64,000 nucleotides of DNA from Verrucomicrobiales bacterium. GTDB lineage: Bacteria > Verrucomicrobiota > Verrucomicrobiia > Limisphaerales > UBA9464. This document shows, piece after piece, positions 15,714 through 24,445 of this stretch. The notes under the pieces were generated by a model, which did no database searches, was not told the origin of the DNA, and saw only the letters and a list, made by a program, of their open reading frames with translations. Made by a program: the position numbers and the translations under genes. The stretch covers positions 1 to 64,000 of the forward strand of contig JAIYBC010000028.1 of assembly GCA_027488845.1 (NCBI GenBank), read 5' to 3'. How positions within the stretch are numbered: position 1 is the first letter of the stretch; each line of letters starts with the position of its first letter.

Positions 15714-18700
15714 TCAGTGCGCGGCGCCCTTGGCGAGGTAGGTGAGCAGGTCCGCCAGCTCGGAGACCGGCAGCTGATCGAAACCGCCGGGCATGATCGA
15801 TTGTCCGGAGGACTCCAGCTTCTCGACGTCCTTGCGGAGCACGACGTGCTTGGCGCCAAGCGTGTCGACGATCTCCACCGTGGTCGCCGTCTCGGCATCC
15901 AGCCGGCCCGCGAGGGATTCCCCGTCCTTCTTGGTCACGGTCCACAGACGGTAGTTCGCCTCCACCGACCGGTTGGGGTCGAGGATCTCGGGCAGGATCT
16001 CCGACTTCGGACGCGCGCCGATGCCGGTCAGGTCCGGTCCGATGCGGCCGCCGCGCCCGGCGAAGGCGTGGCAGGCGGAGCAGTTCTTCTCGTACACAGT
16101 CCGGCCGCGGGCGACGTCGCCCTCCCGCGTGGCCTCGGGCATGATGCGGGCGATCAGCGCGGCCATCTCGGCGGACGACTTGGGTCCACCGGACTTCTCG
16201 ACCTCGGCGGCCCGCGCGGCGACGGCCGACTCGGGATGCCTGCGGAGCTGGTTCCAGGTGTCGCGGCTCAGGTCGCCGACCGGGATGTCGCCCTTGGCGA
16301 TGGCGTCGAGCAGGGCGACGGCCCATTCGCGGCGGCGGAGCAGCGTCCCCGCGGCGGCACGGCGCATGGCGGGCGAGAGGTCGGACCAACGTCCGACCAG
16401 CCCGATGCCCGCCTCGGGAACCCGCGAGACGGAAAGGGCGCCGATCAGGCCGTTGGCCAGCCCCGGCGACGACAGCGCGCCGATCGGGGCGAGCACCGCG
16501 GCGATCGCCTCCGGGCCGTCGTCCAAGGACAGGAGACGTCGGGCCGCATCGACCCGCGCGCCCTCGGCGGCGGAGGCGTCCGCGACCGCGGCCCGCAGGC
16601 GGCCGGCCAACTCGAGGATCTCGGGACGGAACGCGTCGCGGCGTCCCCAGGCGATGGCCAACTGGACCAACGAGACGCGTCCGGCGTCGGAGAGCGCGGC
16701 CGCCGCGGCCTTGAGGGCGCCGAGGTCGGCGTCGGAGATCTCGGGCTTGGCGTCGGCGGGCCAACCGGCGGCGATGCCGGCGACCACGGGCTCGGAGACC
16801 TCCTTGGTGGCCTTGGCCGCCGCGAGCAGCGTGGCCAGCCCCAGCTTCGACGTCGCCGCCTGGTGGCGGGCCACCGTCCGCAGGACCTCGGCGCCCTCGG
16901 CGGCCGGCAGCGGCTGGATCATCGAGTAGGTGAGGAACACCCGGTTGTGGAAGGCCGCGGCCACGGTCAGGGCCTCGCGGAGATGCCGGTCGGTGAGGTT
17001 CTGGGCCTCCTGGAAGGCCTCCACGAGCGCCGCGCCGGCGTCGTTGCCACCGCGTTCGGTCAAGGCGAGGAACGCCGCCTTGCGGACCTGGACGTCGGCA
17101 TCCGAGAGCAGGTTCGCGGCGAGGATCGGTGCGGCGCCGGAGGCCAGCGGGAGGACCTGCACCGCCGCGCGACGGACCGCCGCCGACGGATGCGACAGCG
17201 CCGAGGCGGGCACCTTGGCGGCCTCGCCCAGCCCCTCGAGCGTCCAAAGCGCGTGCAGGGCACCCGGGTTCAGGCCGAGCCCGTCCACGGTGGTGTCGGC
17301 CACCAACGCGAGCAGTCCGGGCACCGCGTCCTTGGCCTTGCGCTCCACCAGCAGGCGCTGGGCATGGAGCCGTGTGTCCATCACCTCGCTCCGCAACGCC
17401 GCCACCAGCGACTCCGTTCCGGCACCCGCCAGACGCACCTTCGGAGCGGGCTTGCCGGCGGCATGGGTCACCCGGTAGATCCGTCCATGGGTCTTGTCAC
17501 GGAGCGGCGTCTCGTAGGCGTTGCCCTTGCCGTTCTGGAATCCGGTCGGAACCGGGTTGTGCTGGATGATGTAGTTGTACCAGTCGAGCACCCACAGCGC
17601 GCCGTCCGGGCCCACTTCCGCCATGATCGGCGCGAACCACTCGTCGTCGCTCGCCAGGAAGTTCCTCTCGTTGGCCGCACGGTAGCCCGCGCCGTCCGCG
17701 GTGATGCGGAACTGGCCGACCAGGTGGCCGGTCGGCTCGCAGACGAACGACACGCCTCCCCAGTACTCGGACGGGAAGCTGCGCGCGGTGTAGAGCGCGG
17801 AGCCGGCTCCCGCGGTGTACTTCCCATGCCAGTCCACCTGGCGGATGTTCCCGGCGATCGGATAGTAGGCCTGGCTGTCCGCGATCGAGTCCATCCGCGC
17901 GGCCGAGCCGCCGGAGACCGCCTCGAAGTAGCGGTTGGGAATCGACATGTACCAGGCCGCGTTCCCGTTGGCCGTCGACCCGAACACCTGTCCGTCCTCG
18001 GCCAGGCCCAGGCCCCAGGTGTTGTTGTTGCTGGACCTCACGAACTCCATCTCCGAGCCGTCGGGACGGAACCGGTACACGCCCATGCCGAAACGGTGGC
18101 GCCGGCCGCCGACCTCGCCGTCGAAGCCGCTGTAGCCGACCACGCCCCAGATCCAGTTGTCGTGGCCGTAGCGGAGGTTGCTCGCCGTCGCATGGGTGTC
18201 GCCCATGTCCCAGCCCGAGAACAGCACCCGGCGTTCCTCCGCACGGCCGTCGCCGTCCGCGTCGCGCAGGAACAGCGTCCTGCCGCCCTCGACCACCACC
18301 AGTCCGCCGTTCGCGACGCAGAGCCCGGTCGGGATGGACAGGTTTTCGGCGAAGACGGTGAACCGGTCGGCCCTGCCGTCCCCGTCGGTGTCCTCGCAGA
18401 CCTTGATCCGGTCACGTCCCTGGCCCGGCGGACGCAGCTCGTTCGGGTAGTCCTTCGTCTCGGCGATGTACAGCCGGCCACGCTCGTCGAAGGTCATGGA
18501 GATCGGCTTCAGGATGTCCGGTTCGGCGGCCCACAGGTCCGCACGGAAGCCGTCCCGGAGCACCACGCGCGCCGCGGAATCCGCCGGTGGAAGGGGCTTC
18601 TGCATCCGGGTGATCCGTTCGCCTTCGGTTCCCCATTTCTCGCCCGCGATGTAGTTCGGGAGCGGATGTTCCGATGGACCATACGGAAGCGGAGCGAGCC

Positions 18701-18788
18701 CGGGCTTGGGCCGGAGTTCCTGGACGGCGGCGGAAAGCGGCAGTGCCGCGGCGACCAACAGCGGGAAGGAAGCGAGGTTCGATCTCAT
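15714..18788 (-). CDS. PVC-type membrane-bound dehydrogenase with HEAT repeats and cytochrome c
   Basis: A 1024-residue exported protein. The signal peptide (1-20) begins MRSNLASFPLL. The propeller dehydrogenase domain spans about 75-470, with EPDILKPISMTFDERGRLY and DTDGDGRAD calcium-type loops. HEAT-like repeats span about 480-870. The C-terminal cytochrome c domain has C903-S-A-C906-H907 with distal GPDLTGIG and a methionine-containing MPGGFDQLP. It resembles the middle of the 5210-10357 fusion but has no ThuA domain. Likely role: periplasmic oxidation of a sugar or polyol with electron transfer through heme; the substrate cannot be read. It is convergent with the PQQ-repeat gene (30-bp gap) and divergent from the hybrid kinase. 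Confidence 0.9.
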   Translation of the reverse strand: MRSNLASFPLLVAAALPLSAAVQELRPKPGLAPLPYGPSEHPLPNYIAGEKWGTEGERITRMQKPLPPADSAARVVLRDGFRADLWAAEPDILKPISMTFDERGRLYIAETKDYPNELRPPGQGRDRIKVCEDTDGDGRADRFTVFAENLSIPTGLCVANGGLVVVEGGRTLFLRDADGDGRAEERRVLFSGWDMGDTHATASNLRYGHDNWIWGVVGYSGFDGEVGGRRHRFGMGVYRFRPDGSEMEFVRSSNNNTWGLGLAEDGQVFGSTANGNAAWYMSIPNRYFEAVSGGSAARMDSIADSQAYYPIAGNIRQVDWHGKYTAGAGSALYTARSFPSEYWGGVSFVCEPTGHLVGQFRITADGAGYRAANERNFLASDDEWFAPIMAEVGPDGALWVLDWYNYIIQHNPVPTGFQNGKGNAYETPLRDKTHGRIYRVTHAAGKPAPKVRLAGAGTESLVAALRSEVMDTRLHAQRLLVERKAKDAVPGLLALVADTTVDGLGLNPGALHALWTLEGLGEAAKVPASALSHPSAAVRRAAVQVLPLASGAAPILAANLLSDADVQVRKAAFLALTERGGNDAGAALVEAFQEAQNLTDRHLREALTVAAAFHNRVFLTYSMIQPLPAAEGAEVLRTVARHQAATSKLGLATLLAAAKATKEVSEPVVAGIAAGWPADAKPEISDADLGALKAAAAALSDAGRVSLVQLAIAWGRRDAFRPEILELAGRLRAAVADASAAEGARVDAARRLLSLDDGPEAIAAVLAPIGALSSPGLANGLIGALSVSRVPEAGIGLVGRWSDLSPAMRRAAAGTLLRRREWAVALLDAIAKGDIPVGDLSRDTWNQLRRHPESAVAARAAEVEKSGGPKSSAEMAALIARIMPEATREGDVARGRTVYEKNCSACHAFAGRGGRIGPDLTGIGARPKSEILPEILDPNRSVEANYRLWTVTKKDGESLAGRLDAETATTVEIVDTLGAKHVVLRKDVEKLESSGQSIMPGGFDQLPVSELADLLTYLAKGAAH

Positions 18789-18998
18789 GGACTCAGGAAG
18801 CACTGGAATGCTAACGGGAAGCCGGAAGGAAGCGATGATCGTTTGCGCCGACCCCATGAGGAAGCGCGCGCCGGCCCGTGCTCCTTCCCGGGACCCACGA
18901 TTCCCGGGTTTGCGTTCCGGCGCGGTCCACGTCCTGATGCACCGAGCCCGGCGCCCCACCCCCGTCCGGTCGGCCGCGCCCACGCCATGCCCGGGACC

Positions 18999-21900
18999 AT
19001 GAACATCCTGAACCGTCTCGTCGGCGTCCTCGCCGCAGCCCTGGTCGCCTTGACCGGGCTGCGGGCTGCGGAACCGTTCCAAGGCACGGCCTCGGACCGG
19101 TCCGCACGGACCCTCCACGGCTGGAGGATGCGCGTCTGGGAGTCCACGTCGGAGCGCCCGGATTCCTCCGCCACCGCCATGGCCCAGGACGAGTCGGGCT
19201 ACCTGTGGTTCGGCACCTTCAACGGCCTCATGCGCTTCGACGGCGAACGCATGAAGGGGCATTGGAACTCCACCAGTCCCGGGCTGCCCGACGACGGCGT
19301 CGTCAACCTGTTCCGCGACCGCCTGAACCGGATCTGGGTCAGCACCTACCGCGGGCCCACCGTCGTCGGGCCGTCCGGCGTGCCGGTGAACGGGGGATTC
19401 GACACCGGATGGCCGACCGGCCAGTTCGTACGCTCCTGGTTCGAGAGCGTGGACGGCGCGCTGCTTGCGGTGACGTTCCAGCGGGATGTGCTCCGCTTCC
19501 GCAACGATCGCTGGGAGATGCTCCCGCGCGTCCCGGAACCGGACAACGAAGGCATCCAGCTCACGGAATCCGCCTCGGGTCGCCTGATCGCCCTGCGTCT
19601 CGACACCGCCTACGAACTGCTCGACGGGCGCTGGACCAGGGTGCCATCGCCGATCGGCGGAGGCGGAGACACGGTGATCGGCGCCTGCCCGGGACGGGAC
19701 GGTGGACGCTGGATCCTGACCAGCCGGGAACTGGTCCTGCGCAAGGGCGGCGTGGCGGTCGAACGACGGCCCTTCACCGACTGGGTCGGAACCGTCTGGT
19801 CGATGACCGAGGACTCCGAGGGGGCCGTCTGGGTCTGCGGCAACACCAGCGGCATGGCCCGCGTCGCCAAGGACGGATCCATTCTCCGCTTCGACACCTC
19901 GATCGGGCTTCCGGTCAACGACGTGCGGTTCGTGTTCGAGGATCGGCAGGGCGTCCTCTGGGTCGGCACCAGCGGCGGCGGACTCCTCCGGCTCATCCGC
20001 GCCGTCGTGGATGGACTCGGCAAGGAACACGGCATCCCGCAGCCGTCGATCCAGGCGATCCTCGCGGAACCGGACGGATCGGTGCTCGTGTCCGCACAGG
20101 GCGAGGGCGTCTTCCGCTGGAACGGCCGTCGGTTCGAACGTCCGGCCGAACCCCACTGGGAGCCCTTCATCCGGGAACAACGCTTCGTCACCTCCCTCGC
20201 CCGGGCCGGCGACGACGACTACTGGGCCGGCGTCAACAACGGCATCGTCGTCCACCTGTTCCAGGGCCGCATCGAGCTGCACCAGCCGGTGGACACCGTG
20301 GGCCGCTACGAAAACCGGACCGAGCTGTTCATCGACCACCGGAAACGGGTCTGGGCCGGCTTCAGCAGGGAACTGATGGTCCACGAAGGCGGGGAATGGC
20401 GCCGTCACGGGCGCGACGCGGACGGCCTGGCGGAGATCCGCAGCTTCGCCCAGGCGCCGGGAGGCGGTCCGATCTACGCAGGATCCCTTTCCCGCGGGCT
20501 CTTCGTCCTCGACGGCGACGCGATCCGCCGGATGGGCCCGGAGGACGGGTTGCCGTCGGAATCGGTGCGGGCGCTGTGCATGGACCGGTCCGGAACGGTG
20601 TGGATCGCGACCGACCGCGGGCTGGCCCGGCTGAAGGACGGCCGAATCCGGCCGGTGGCCCCGGTGCGGCCCTTCGCGCCGGAGGGGATCATCCGGATGC
20701 TGGCGGACGGCTCCGGACACCTGTGGTCGACGGCGGCGGGAGGCCTGTTGTCCATCTCCGTGGACGACCTGAACCGGGCCTGCGACTCCACGACCGACCG
20801 TTTGCCGCACCGGTGGTTCACCCGGCTGGACGGCGTCCCGTTCAGCGAGTTCCCGCCGGCCGCCGCGGCCCTTCCCGACGGCAGCCTCTGGTTCGGGACC
20901 ATCCGCGGTGTCGCCACCGTCGACCCACGCCGGCTGACCCCGGACCGCCGCAGCCTCGGGCTCCGCTTCGAGGAGGTCTCCTACACCGATCCGGCAGGCC
21001 GGCGCCAGACCGTCGAATTCAGCCCGGGCGGAGGCACCCGTCGCCTGGAGATCCCGCGCGGCAGCCGCCGGATCCAGGTCCGCTTCACCGCGTTCGACAC
21101 CGCGGCGCCGCACCTCATCGGATTCGAATACCGGATCGAGGGGCTGGACCCGGAATGGGTGGACAACCGGGACCGGAGGGAGGTGGAGCTGGACGGGTTG
21201 CCCGCGGGGGAACATCCGTTCCGGGTGCGCGCCGTCTCGGCGGGCGGAGTCCTGGATCCGGTCGAGGCCAGCATCGTGCTCACGGAGCACCCCGCCTTGT
21301 GGGAGACACGCTGGTTCCAGGCCACCGCACTCCTCGTGCTCGGGATGGCGGTCGCGCTCTTCGCAAGCCGTCTCGAGAACCGCCGGCTCGAGCTGCGACG
21401 GAAGGCCCTCGCCCGGGACGAGGCCCTGCTCCGCGAACGCACCGAGGCCGTCCGCAAGCAGCTGCTCTTCCGACGCCTCCTCGACGCCTCCCGCGAGGGC
21501 ATCTACGTGCTCCATCCCGAGGACGGACGCCTCATCGACGCGAACGCGGCGGCGGAACGCATGCTCGGCTACACGCGTGACGAGCTGCTGGGCCTGAGGG
21601 CCGGGGACATCGCCGCCCCGGACCGGCCTCTCGACTGGAAGGAGCAGTACGAACGGATCCGCCGCCTGGGACACCTCACCTTCGAATCCCGTCAACGCCG
21701 GCGCGACGGGACGCTGCTCCCGGTCGAGGTGGACATCTCCACCACCTCGCTCGACACCGACACCGACGGCTACGTCATCGGGTTCGTCCGGGACATCACC
21801 GAACGGATCGCCGCGAGGGAGAAGCAGGCGGGACTGGAGCGCCAGCTGCGCGAGGCCCAGAAGATGGAGGCCATCGGGTGTCTTGCCGGGGGCGTCGCCC

Positions 21901-23009
21901 ACGACTTCAACAACCTGCTCCAGGCGATCGGAGGCTTCGCGGAACTCGCCCGCCTGGACGCCCCCGCCCGGGAACGCGACGAACACCTCGCCGAGATCGG
22001 ACGCACCGTCGGCCGGGCCACCCAGCTGACCCGCCAGCTGCTCGCGTTCAGCCGCAAGCACGAGGTGGAGATGCGTCGGATCCAACTCAACGACGTGGTC
22101 GGGAACTCCACGCGCCTGCTCGGGCGGCTGCTCGGCGCGGACATCCAGGTGGTCTTCAACGGGGCGACGGACCTGCCTCCGATCCACGGCGACGCCGGCC
22201 TCATCGACCAGGTGCTGCTCAACCTCGCCGTCAACGCGCGGGACGCGATGCCGTCCGGCGGCCGGCTCGAGATCGGCACCGGCGAATCCGAGTTCGTCGG
22301 ATCCGGCACCCCCGCCTGGGCCCGTCCGGGACACTTCGTCCGGCTTTCCGTCCGGGACACCGGATGCGGCATCGAACCCGGGGTGCTCGACCGCATTTTC
22401 GAGCCGTTCTTCACCACGAAGCCCCAGGGCAAAGGCACCGGACTCGGCCTCTCCGTGGTCTACGGCAACGTCCAGCAGCACGACGGCTTCCTCCGCGTCG
22501 ACAGCACCCCGGGCCGCGGGACCGTGTTCGAGGTCTATTTCCCGGTGCTTGCGGAAGTCTCCGACCCCAATCCCTCCGACAGCTCGCTGCGACGGGCCCC
22601 GGGCCGCGGCTCGATCCTGTTCTGCGACGACGAACCCGGCGTCCGGAAGGCCGGGCGGCTCATCCTCGAGGGCGCCGGCTACACCGTGGTCGCCACCGCC
22701 TCCGGCGCGGAGGCCGTCCGCGCCGTGTCCGAAAACCCGGACCTCTTCTCGCTGGTGGTCATGGACGTGATGATGCCGGGGATGTCCGGACCCGAGGCGG
22801 TCCGCGAGATCCGCGAACGGGTCCCCACGCTCCCGGTGCTGTTCATCACCGGATTCAGCGGCGCCAGCCTGCCCCCCGCCGCGGAACGCCCCGCCGACTG
22901 CCGCGTCCTCCGCAAGCCCTACTCCCGCACCGACCTCATCGACGCGGTGGAACAGCTCCTGGGACGCGACGCCGGCGAGGTGAGGCCGCCGGGCTCCGGA
23001 CGGACCTAG
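18999..23009 (+). CDS. Hybrid two-component sensor: Reg_prop / Y_Y_Y / PAS / kinase / receiver
   Basis: A 1336-residue one-piece signalling protein. A signal peptide (about 1-24) is followed by a periplasmic Reg_prop beta-propeller (about 40-640; repeats like GYLWFGTFNGLMRF and GVLWVGTSGGGLLRL) and a Y_Y_Y domain (about 660-765). A transmembrane helix lies near 772-792. The cytoplasmic part has a PAS domain (about 825-945), HisKA with H968 in GGVAHDFNN, an ATPase domain (DTGCGIEPG, GKGTGLGLSV), and a C-terminal receiver with phosphoacceptor D1256 in VVMDVMMPG and lysine in RVLRKPYS. There is no AraC-type output, unlike many Bacteroidota hybrids, so output must pass to another protein. An alternative ATG at 18987 is possible. 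Its stop overlaps the convergent DUF1501 stop by 4 nt. Confidence 0.92.
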   Translation: MNILNRLVGVLAAALVALTGLRAAEPFQGTASDRSARTLHGWRMRVWESTSERPDSSATAMAQDESGYLWFGTFNGLMRFDGERMKGHWNSTSPGLPDDGVVNLFRDRLNRIWVSTYRGPTVVGPSGVPVNGGFDTGWPTGQFVRSWFESVDGALLAVTFQRDVLRFRNDRWEMLPRVPEPDNEGIQLTESASGRLIALRLDTAYELLDGRWTRVPSPIGGGGDTVIGACPGRDGGRWILTSRELVLRKGGVAVERRPFTDWVGTVWSMTEDSEGAVWVCGNTSGMARVAKDGSILRFDTSIGLPVNDVRFVFEDRQGVLWVGTSGGGLLRLIRAVVDGLGKEHGIPQPSIQAILAEPDGSVLVSAQGEGVFRWNGRRFERPAEPHWEPFIREQRFVTSLARAGDDDYWAGVNNGIVVHLFQGRIELHQPVDTVGRYENRTELFIDHRKRVWAGFSRELMVHEGGEWRRHGRDADGLAEIRSFAQAPGGGPIYAGSLSRGLFVLDGDAIRRMGPEDGLPSESVRALCMDRSGTVWIATDRGLARLKDGRIRPVAPVRPFAPEGIIRMLADGSGHLWSTAAGGLLSISVDDLNRACDSTTDRLPHRWFTRLDGVPFSEFPPAAAALPDGSLWFGTIRGVATVDPRRLTPDRRSLGLRFEEVSYTDPAGRRQTVEFSPGGGTRRLEIPRGSRRIQVRFTAFDTAAPHLIGFEYRIEGLDPEWVDNRDRREVELDGLPAGEHPFRVRAVSAGGVLDPVEASIVLTEHPALWETRWFQATALLVLGMAVALFASRLENRRLELRRKALARDEALLRERTEAVRKQLLFRRLLDASREGIYVLHPEDGRLIDANAAAERMLGYTRDELLGLRAGDIAAPDRPLDWKEQYERIRRLGHLTFESRQRRRDGTLLPVEVDISTTSLDTDTDGYVIGFVRDITERIAAREKQAGLERQLREAQKMEAIGCLAGGVAHDFNNLLQAIGGFAELARLDAPARERDEHLAEIGRTVGRATQLTRQLLAFSRKHEVEMRRIQLNDVVGNSTRLLGRLLGADIQVVFNGATDLPPIHGDAGLIDQVLLNLAVNARDAMPSGGRLEIGTGESEFVGSGTPAWARPGHFVRLSVRDTGCGIEPGVLDRIFEPFFTTKPQGKGTGLGLSVVYGNVQQHDGFLRVDSTPGRGTVFEVYFPVLAEVSDPNPSDSSLRRAPGRGSILFCDDEPGVRKAGRLILEGAGYTVVATASGAEAVRAVSENPDLFSLVVMDVMMPGMSGPEAVREIRERVPTLPVLFITGFSGASLPPAAERPADCRVLRKPYSRTDLIDAVEQLLGRDAGEVRPPGSGRT

Positions 23010-24445
23010 GCCATCAGGCGTGTGATCAACTCTCCCGAGATGTCGGTCAGGCGGTAGTCCCGTCCCTGGAAGCGGTAGGTCAGCCGCGTGTGGTCCAGCC
23101 CCAGCAGATGCAGCAGGGTCGCGTGGATGTCATGGACGTGCGCGCGGTCCGACACCGGGCCGAAGCCCAGTTCGTCGGTCTCCCCGATGACCTGTCCGGG
23201 CCGGATGCCGGCGCCGGCGAACCACATCGTGAAGGCGTCGATGTGGTGGTTGCGTCCGGTCTTCTCCCGGGTCTCGCCCATCGGCGTGCGGCCGAACTCG
23301 CCACCCCAGACGACGAGGACTTCGTCGAGCAGCCCTCGGGACTTCAGGTCGCGGACGAGCGCGGCGCAACCCCGGTCGGTTTCCCGGCAGACCCGGGCGA
23401 GGTCGTCCTCGAGCGTCTCGCCGGGACCGCCATGCGAGTCCCAGTTGGTGTGGTACAGCTGGACGAAGCGGACGCCGCGCTCCACCAACCGGCGGGCGAG
23501 GAGGCAGTTCCGCGCGAAGCTGGGCTTCTCCCTCTCGCATCCGTAGAGCGCCAACGTCGACTCCGACTCGCCCTTCAGGTCCATCAGCTCCGGGGCGCTC
23601 GACTGCATGCGGTAGGCCATCTCGTAGGCCGCGATGCGCGTGGCGATCTCGGGATCCCCGGTCTCCGCCGCGCGGCGCAGGTTCAGCCCGCCGAGGGTGT
23701 CGAGCACCCGGCGCTGCGAGTCGGCGGAAACGCCCGGCGGGTTGCCGAGGTTGAGGATCGGGTCGCCGGTGCCGCGGAGGGGCACGCCCTGGTGGACGGT
23801 CGGGAGGAAGCCGCTGGACCAGTTCACCGCCCCGCCGCGCGGGCCGCGGGGACCGCTCTGCAACACCACGAAGCCCGGCAGGTCGCGCGACTCGCTTCCG
23901 ATGCCGTACGTGGTCCAAGCACCCATCGAGGGACGCCCGAACTGCCCGCTGCCCGTGTTCATGAACAGCTTCGCCGGAGCGTGGTTGAAGAGGTCGGTCG
24001 CGCAGGTCTTGAGGATCGCCAGGTCGTCCACGACCCCAGCGGTGTGGGGATACAGGTCGCTCACCCACGCGCCGGAACCGCCGTGCTGCCGGAACTTCCG
24101 GCGCGTCCCGAGCAGGGTGGACTTGTTCTTGAACGACGAGTCCATGAACGCGAACCGCTTGCCCTCGATGAGCGAGTCCGGGATGGGCTGTCCGCTCAGC
24201 TCGTTCAGGCGCGGCTTGTGGTCGAACAGCTCCAGCTGGCTCGGTCCACCGGCCATGAACAGGAAGATCACCGACTTCGCCTTCGGCCGATGATGCCCCC
24301 GACGTGCGGAGAGCGGCTCCGTCGACGCGCCGTCGGCCAGGAGGGATCCCAACGCCATCCCGCCCAGTCCCATCGCGCAACGGCTGAAGAAATGCCGCCG
24401 CGTGGTCTGGGCGAGGCGGTCCTCCGGATTCAGGGTCTCATTCAC
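23006..24445 (-). CDS. DUF1501 protein (sulfatase-like, Tat-exported)
   Basis: A 479-residue protein of the DUF1501 family, related in fold to alkaline phosphatase/sulfatase enzymes. The N-terminus has a twin-arginine-like motif TTRRHFFSR followed by a hydrophobic stretch, so folded export is likely. Family landmarks include FLFMAGGPSQLELFDHKP, and the ending GGEFGRTP then HALLHLLGLDH-like HATLLHLLGLDH. Its start overlaps the stop of the upstream DUF1549/DUF1553 gene by 8 nt, so the two are translationally coupled. The pairing is a standard PVC-phylum module, abundant in polysaccharide-degrading members; the biochemical activity is not established. Confidence 0.9.
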   Translation of the reverse strand: MNETLNPEDRLAQTTRRHFFSRCAMGLGGMALGSLLADGASTEPLSARRGHHRPKAKSVIFLFMAGGPSQLELFDHKPRLNELSGQPIPDSLIEGKRFAFMDSSFKNKSTLLGTRRKFRQHGGSGAWVSDLYPHTAGVVDDLAILKTCATDLFNHAPAKLFMNTGSGQFGRPSMGAWTTYGIGSESRDLPGFVVLQSGPRGPRGGAVNWSSGFLPTVHQGVPLRGTGDPILNLGNPPGVSADSQRRVLDTLGGLNLRRAAETGDPEIATRIAAYEMAYRMQSSAPELMDLKGESESTLALYGCEREKPSFARNCLLARRLVERGVRFVQLYHTNWDSHGGPGETLEDDLARVCRETDRGCAALVRDLKSRGLLDEVLVVWGGEFGRTPMGETREKTGRNHHIDAFTMWFAGAGIRPGQVIGETDELGFGPVSDRAHVHDIHATLLHLLGLDHTRLTYRFQGRDYRLTDISGELITRLMA

